NCBI RefSeq assembly: GCF_028554725.1
Contig: NC_071670.1
Coordinates: 2,170,001 to 2,234,000, forward strand
Direction: 5' to 3'
Source: Zeugodacus cucurbitae
Taxonomy: Eukaryota; Arthropoda; Insecta; Diptera; Tephritidae
Length of the DNA: 64,000 nucleotides
The notes under the pieces were generated by a model. It was not told the origin of the DNA. It worked only from the letters and a program-made list of their open reading frames with translations, and did no database searches. The translations under genes were made by a program, and so were the position numbers. Positions 57,376 through 64,000 of this stretch are shown in pieces. The first letter of the stretch is position 1. Every line of letters starts with the position of its first letter.

Positions 57376-59290
57376 ATAGACCAACAGACAAGTTGAATTC
57401 GCTGTGCAGTCAAAAGCAGTTAATCGCCAGTATAGTGCGCAAATTAGTATGAATAGCATTCTAGGTGGCCACAAGCTAAATTTCCGTTAGCTGCTTTGCT
57501 GCTGTGCAATTCAATCAATTCAGTTTGTACAAATTGAGTTTGTGATTAATATACTTATACATACCTACATACATTGTACGGCACAATTTACTGTATAGCT
57601 AACAATTTGTGTAAAAATGAATATTAAGTGACGACAATTAACTCTTGTATGCATTTCAAGCGTCTGCTGTTGTTGTTTATAAGTGCGCCACAAAATAACA
57701 ATAACATTCTAAGCAAAGTTAACGTGTATATTAATTTTTGTTAACAAATAACTCCGTAAAAGCGAGCTGTGACTCCCACAATATTGAAAATATCATTTGC
57801 AACGATTGTCTTCTTGTATGTTCTTCTACTTATTGCTGTATATGTATGTGTAGCGGTGTATTTGTGTAGTTGTGCGTATACAAAAGCTAATTATTTTAGC
57901 ATTACACATAATCATTTACAAAAATAATGAAATTACTTTTAAACAATTATTAATGTTATACAAGAAATTTAGTAATTTACCACATAGCAGCTTACATATT
58001 TGTAAATGTATGTATGTATGAAAACGAGAACAAATAGCTATTATTAATAATAATTTAAGTCATGTAACTTGTCAAAGTTTAGTGAATGCAGTACAACTAA
58101 TTTGTTCTTAATAATTTTTTTCAGCTTGAGTTCCTTTAATTATTACTAACGTACGTACATAATATTTAAAGAATTATAACAATTTGTGTACATGTGTATT
58201 GATTAATTATATAATTGAATTTGTATGCATAACTTGCCCACATAATTAATAAACATATGTATGTATAATAGTTGTGTATTTAAACAGCAGTTAAAAAGCA
58301 TTTAACGAGCTTCAGCAGTGTATGTATGTAGAAAAATCAGAGCAAAACAAAACGAAACATGCAAGTTCTTGCTCGCATTTTGCTGTACTTCATAGTGATG
58401 CATTTTAATGAGATAAAATGTTTTTGTGTTGTGAAAAGTGTAAAATATACAAAAATTAAATGTATATGTAAATGTACAATAGCAAAACAAAAATCACACA
58501 ATTACATGTGCTTAATGTTGACATCTGTGCAGAATAAATCAGAAAAAATAAAGAATACAACAAATTGTGTGGCTACTTCGACTGTTTTACTTTCTGGGGT
58601 TACACCGCTGCTGCAGTGTGGGTTGTGATTTAGTTTTGAATGTGTGTTGGAACGTATAAGTCGCAATAAGCAGCATAATTCTTATAAATACAGAACACCG
58701 GCAGAAATGAGATTAGAAACACGCATAAAACACGGAAGGAGTACGCTTAGAAATATTAGTTCATAAAATCAGCTGTTTTTCGAGATCATTTGTGCCAGTA
58801 GTAACCGGAACTAAGCGGAAGTAGCTGCCGCAGGTGGTTGTGCAATTAAATTAGCTTTCTTCAAGTCAAATACACGATACAGTGGTGAAGGTCAAGCTTT
58901 ACAAATACTCTTATTTACACTGAACACTGAACTTTATAATTTGCAAAGCTTTTGAATAGCTGAAGAAACGCGCGCTTTTCCTTTTCCTGGCGGAAGAAAG
59001 TGTGTGGAATGTGAATAACAAATAAAAAGCATGTGTACCACAAAGTGGATTGTATTGCGCGTGAGCAACATGTGAGTGCAAGCAAAAAAATAATTTAAAT
59101 GTGGTTAAAATAATGAAACAATTTGAAAAAAATACATGCAACTAAAAGTATACAATGCTTAAATAAAGAACGCTATTATTTAATTGTGTTAAAAAAGATT
59201 TCTCAAAAGAATTTAATTCAAATTTAATCACAAACTTAGTCAAGTCGCACACCAATCATCAACACATGTAGTACACATTATTGCACAGAG
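57376..59290 (+). other. 3' UTR of the TLC-domain gene and intergenic DNA
   Basis: AT-rich, no supported ORF. AATAAA hexamers near 58246 and 58533 are candidate polyadenylation signals; several others occur earlier. Short TATGTATG microsatellites are present. Confidence 0.4.
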
Positions 59291-59338
59291 TGGCAACACG
59301 TGGTCAAACGCACTTGCACTGCACGGCAACTCTGTGGC

Positions 59339-59518
59339 TCAGTTGATTTCGGAATCTCGGCAGGTACGGAAGAGAAAAAAAGCGTGCGAAGTGTGTGAAT
59401 TATACGTTGCCTCGTTTACGAATATAATTTCCGGATCGTGTTGTGTGAAAGAAAATTGTATTATAAAAGTTTTTGTGCATTTTAACGTGTCCGTCGAAAT
59501 CGCATATTAACAAAAATG
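59339..59518 (+). CDS. First exon of a + strand gene; start codon is the last triplet of the exon
   Basis: A TCAGTTG initiator-like sequence near 59338 begins about 180 nt without other ATG-led ORFs. It ends in AACAAAA-ATG|GTGAGTAG, in which the ATG at 59516-59518 is immediately followed by a strong donor. The context upstream of the ATG (CAAAA) fits the fly start consensus. If correct, exon 1 encodes only Met and the intron is phase 0, an arrangement known for example in animal calmodulin genes; no assignment is made. The next coding exon is not visible in the window. Confidence 0.45.
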
Positions 59519-62500
59519 GTGAGTAGTAGTGTTGTTTGCTTGTCACGCTAGTTATATATACATGTATGTGCTGCGAAAATGTGTTAATCGCCAAGCACAC
59601 GCTGTTCTATGCTGCATTGGGTGCTGCGCTGCCGAGGCAGCCAATCAACCAAACCAAGTCATCGTGTTTATTACGCCTCAATGGTGTTCCTCACTACTGG
59701 TAGTGCCCAAAATTGTTTGTGTTGTTAATTTGTTTGGCAAATGCTGGAAAAGATCGGCGCAAATCATGAAATCTACAAATTTTGTTTGTCGCTCTGAAAG
59801 CAGCGCCTGCTGATTATTTCGTAATTTTTTCATATAGTGCCTCCTGAATGCTGGCGCTGGTGTTTTGTGCTTTCCCATGTTTTGCATAATTTCCTATTGT
59901 TTGTTTTGTGTGTGCATAACCAAAGTGTTTTGTTAAGAACTATTATTGGTTCTTTAGCGTGGTCATTATGCGTCGTTGATTGCATGAAATTTTGTAAGTT
60001 GAAAATCAACTATTACAATGATTATTTTGCATTGCTTTGTAAAGACATTCGGTTTTGTTTTTTCCTCTTTGCACGTTGCTATGTCGTCGTTTCGTCCAAT
60101 CGCTTATCTTCGTATGTTCTCTGCCGTGTGTTTTGTTCTATTAGCAATGCGTTGCGCTATTCCTCTCGCATTCGCTTCTGTTATTGCTGTTATAGAAAGG
60201 TAACCAAGAATGTGGTATGGTTATCTCTTTTTGACGCATGCAAATGAGTGGGTTACTAACCAGCTGTTTTGAATGGCGACTTGCGAATATTTATACTGCA
60301 CAGTTGTGTACGACGAATTTGCAATTATTTAAGTGAAATTTTTTAAAATTAGTAATTTTTAATAAACTATTCACAAAAATAATAGCATAATTTATAAGGA
60401 TGTTGTCAATTAGTATTTTTAGCGAAAGAATTGTCAAATTCTAAAATAAATTTGCGTTTAATTTTAATTTGTGCTCGTTGTTGAATAGTTTTTAAAAACT
60501 ATAAATAAACAATTTTGACGCATTGCAATCGCAAAAAATGATAATAAAGAATACTACTTAATTAATTTAATTAAATTCATGAATAAATAATGTTTTCAAA
60601 TATTATAAAAGTCCTTAAGTCGAGACAGATTGGAACAGACATATTTGAATCTTTTTTAGAGTGTACTTAAGTCTGAGCTCTAGATGATTAAATTGGTTAT
60701 TTGGTCTGTTTTAGTCTAAATTTATAAATTAAATTCACAAATTAAGTAGGTAATTCATAGATTCTAAGCCCAATGTGCCGATTGTGAAAGCCTAGAAATC
60801 AATATTAAATTTACGGCAGGTTAGGAATTGATTTTGATAGACTTTATTAGATTTATATAGTGCTGATTGTGCCTAGTAATAAATGTAGACTATTAGGCAG
60901 ATTTACGATTGATTTTCGTAGATTTAAATAGTGCTGATTGTATTAGAAACCTAAATACTGTTTTTGAAAAGGTTCGGTTTAGAGGATTTTTATTTATTGA
61001 ATATTGAAAGAGGGATTAAATATACTTATTAAGTGATAAGGTCTTGTTTGCTTAGGATATTTTCACTTTATATCTTTAGTATGCGTATGCGAGTATGGCA
61101 ACACTGTGCGCGGGTCTTCCCCGCATTAAATATAAAAAGTGATAAGGATTTGATGGTCTCATTTATTTTTATTTTAAGCGTTTTAATGTGCGCGTGTTTG
61201 TATTAACGCTTCATTAATCAATTACGAAAAATTCGTGTGCTTATTTATAGACCTTGAATTACCTTAATTTGCTAAGCTTAATTACAAGTGTTGCGAGTCC
61301 CAGAGGACCGTATCTTTAGTGTACCTGTATGGATAGGGAAATGTTAGTAGTTATGTTTGTATGTATGTATGCTAGCTCTCAAACTACCCTGGTTTTAAGA
61401 GCTTTCTACTAGACTCCGCAGCTTTATATTTCATCAATATACAATGTCATACATATGTGCAAGTTTCCTACAACAACATGCCAGTGTGCCATGCGCATGC
61501 GCGGGCGCACCACCCTCAGCAGCCCAACGACGCAGCCTGGTGTATACTGCGTATGTATAGCAGAAAAGCAACAACTACGTGTGTATGTGTGTACAAATTA
61601 TGTGTGTATATCCTTGCTTAGGACATTTTTTTCATACATTTTCTTATGTTTCGGCATTTTTTTCACAGTGTACCATTTGAAGCTGTGAACATGTGTTGAT
61701 TTTTTCCGTTTTTGTTTTGCTCGCACTTTTTTACTTAGAATGTGCCATATTTTCCAACTCGTTTTGTGTCGTTTTTTCTTCATTTTTTTCGTTTCCCCAA
61801 AAGGCAGTCATCTGCATGTTCGTGCTTTATCGGCATTTTCTGTTTTTATTTTTATTTTCGTATTTCGCTGCAGCGAGTCAAATTGGGAGAATATACATGT
61901 GTATCCTGGAAATTATCCTTTTTTTTTTATTTTCAACATGCTACATACCCACACACAACTCTATTGTTATGTATGCGTGTGTAGTTATTGGAGCATTTGT
62001 ATATAGGACACAGCACTTTCGGTGGCGGAAATGCGCTGCTTTTGTGTTATTCTAACATTTGTTATTTTTTGTTACTTTTGAGGATTTTTTTGTGCTTGAT
62101 TTTTATTTTCTCATACAGTTTATTCATGTGCTGCGCGTGTGCTCTCATTGTTTGGTTTGCTGCCTTCTTTTTGCAAGGTCGTTCGTTCTTGATTTTGTGT
62201 TGGTTTGCTTATCGGTCAAGGAGCTGGAGTCCTTCAGTAGTACCTTTTCTATTTTTATTTTGTTACTTTCATTCACTTGGAATGTGTTTTTGGTATTATT
62301 TGCGCCTTGAGTTAGGTTATAACTTCGCTACTAGATGTGGGGTGTGTCTTTGTAGCGGAAAGGTTTTTATCCTTAGCAGTTCTAATATTGAAGATTTACA
62401 ATGTTATTAATTAATACTGAAATTAGCTTTAATAATTCTTGAGAAATGTTTAAAATAGTTATTAATTTTAAAACTAAAAAATACAAAGGGAAACTTTTGA

Positions 62501-64000
62501 GGTTATGATTAAATGATTCAGAATTGAATGGAAGACATTGATATATCTTGAAACTAATTAAGAAGTATTCCAAAGTATTAGTCGAACACACTAGAGCATG
62601 GCTATTAATTTCCTGAAGAAATCCTCTGGAGACCATTTATCTCACTGAATCGCCTTGTAGTAAATTTTTGTCAAATGAGTCCAGATAGGAGCCTCTCTGG
62701 TAGCGACGGAGTGTTGACAGCGTAGGGATGAGAAAAATGTGTTGCGAAAAGCTAGATGTTGTGTTTGAGGAGATTGGTAAGTGTGGGAATCGAACCGAGT
62801 TGCGAGCTCTCCAAAAACGATTATTGTGGAAAATTTTCTTGCCATTTGTACCAATGTACGTTAGCTGCAATAGTTTTCAGCCTACGAAGTACAGTGCAGG
62901 TACACTAGATGGTGTAAGGCTGCCTCTGAGCTGATTGCAGGTGCGTGCTTGTTTGGCTGGGCATTTATGCAGAACTTTCTACATGAGCCTCCTTCAGTAC
63001 CTACACTCTGTGGAGCTGTGTACATTTAGGCCGTGTACTAGGCCTCAGCGTCCAGTTTTACCTCCATACGAAATTCGACAGAGCTCCAATAATTGTTTGT
63101 GTTGTGCGGCTGAAAGCAGTTGTTAGTGCATACGTTAGTGAAGTTGTGGCAGCTGGGGTGTATTTATTTGTTGTACCCCAGCAGTTGGCAGTGGTGGTAT
63201 TCTGGGTAATAGTTTGCCGATGTGTGTATGGGTACTAGTACCTATATTGGGTATTGCTCGCTAATTGAGGCACTACTATGTACCCCTAACTTGTTGTTGT
63301 TCTTGTTGTAGCCGTCGCTCTGCTTGCAACTATTTTGTGCTATTCAAAAGCCTACTGCCCGCACACACATAATCACACATCAACTCGTGCAACTAACGGT
63401 TTCTCCTACATAAATCCAAGCGCTCGGTGAATATTTCATCTATCCAGCCGCCGCCTACCCGCTTGCCAAGCGCCACTCCACACATTATATACCAGATGTG
63501 GTGTTCTATAGCCGGCAATGGCTTGTCTGCTGCCAAACGCCACCCACCGCCCAGCGCCTCGGTTGTGCTATATGCTTCTACGTTTGCTTTGTTTTTGTAC
63601 GTCGGCGTTTTGTTGCTGTTGTTTCCTTTGTATTATATCATATCGAAAGGGTTGTTACGCTCGTTCCTTGCTCGCTTTTGCGCGCTTGTGCCACTGCCGT
63701 TGTGTGCGTTGGATATCCTCTGTTGTTCCTGTGTGCCACAGCAATTATAACAACAACAACAACAGCAGCAAAGTGAAGTGAATTGTGTGCTTCAAAATGA
63801 AATTTTGTTAAGCTTGTCGAGAGTGTGTGACCCGGTCGTCCATAGACACAGTGCCAGTTGATGAGTACGTTAGTTGCTGTGAAGACGTCAATAGTTTGCT
63901 GCTCCCAAACAAATTGAAACACTCAAAAAGGCTTCAGTGTGACTGAGCGTAGTGCAGAAGAGTGCATCCTGTATTTTTTAGTGTTAATAAAAAGTGTGTT
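59519..64000 (+). other. Probable large first intron of the gene starting at 59.5 kb
   Basis: No convincing coding exon. T-rich tracts make many short + strand ORFs that look like noise. A degenerate repeat lies at 60776-60945. A TTGTTGTAG acceptor-like site is at 63310-63311, followed by non-coding sequence with (CAA)n/(CAG)n near 63740-63770; this could be an alternative 5' UTR exon. Confidence 0.35.
60770..60950. repeat. Degenerate repeat, 2-3 units of about 71-80 bp
   Basis: TAGTGCTGATTGT at 60858 and 60929 (71 bp apart), each preceded by a GATTGATTTT.GTAGA-like block and an AT-rich TTTA stretch. A weaker earlier copy (GTGCCGATTGTGAAAGCCTAG) lies near 60776. Confidence 0.6.

Noticed and set aside
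61455..62410. Phe/Leu-rich ORFs resembling membrane proteins
   Set aside because: Produced by T-rich intron sequence; overlapping frames look equally hydrophobic, no family features, no splice support.
62637..62934. Three overlapping ORFs of 68-77 codons on both strands
   Set aside because: Overlap each other without a preferred frame; no recognisable domain. I could not confirm a transposon origin.
63312..63413. Possible second exon after the ATG at 59516 (acceptor at 63310-63311)
   Set aside because: The in-phase frame stops after about 34 codons of low-quality sequence; more likely untranslated or intronic.

Overview
This window looks like nuclear genomic DNA from a cyclorrhaphan fly, probably a true fruit fly (Tephritidae-like). 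Genes are split by GT-AG introns, introns and spacers are AT-rich, there is a fly-type alkaline phosphatase, and a young truncated LINE is present. Genus and species cannot be told from the sequence alone. I see no bacterial-style operon, CRISPR array, tRNA or rRNA.

Layout on the + strand. (1) 1-5121 is non-coding, probably 5' UTR and a first intron. (2) 5155-7086 is a four-exon membrane-anchored alkaline phosphatase of 580 aa. (3) From about 8.2 kb to 58.5 kb lies one TLC-domain membrane protein gene. Its first coding exon is at 11278-11567 and its other four are at 55973-57375, separated by one 44.4-kb intron. The two ends join in phase to give a 434-aa protein. (4) A further + strand gene starts near 59.3 kb. 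Its start codon is the last triplet of exon 1 and its intron fills the rest of the window.

The striking part is the inside of the 44.4-kb intron. It holds a dense head-to-tail cluster on the minus strand of long, almost intronless, lysine/serine/cysteine-rich genes: 587, about 104, 2196, 803, 1205, about 1446, 3118 and 563 aa, then an apparently frame-broken 640 + 328 aa pair. None matches an enzyme family I recognise; all look like fast-evolving, disordered, repetitive structural proteins. Three of them (29790-33407, 34489-38904, 39843-49199) form a paralogous family with a shared N-terminal WFNP-A / CDCDC-like domain and a shared C-terminal SYCKALYQE...YVLG-P domain. The last two are a tandem segmental duplication that includes flanking DNA. 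The 3118-aa member carries a 7.2-kb coding minisatellite with 58 hand-counted copies of a Trp/Arg/Lys/Pro module.

Most spacers between the nested genes are diverged short satellites (about 100-200 bp period), and several of these genes share short motifs just upstream of the ATG. By analogy with other cysteine- and lysine-rich repetitive fly proteins, a male-germline or sperm-structure role is a reasonable guess, but nothing in the sequence proves it. Two nested genes need model repair: an in-frame TGA best explained by a 69-75 nt intron (near 36.95 kb), and a 10-base homopolymer frameshift joining two ORFs (near 54.11 kb).
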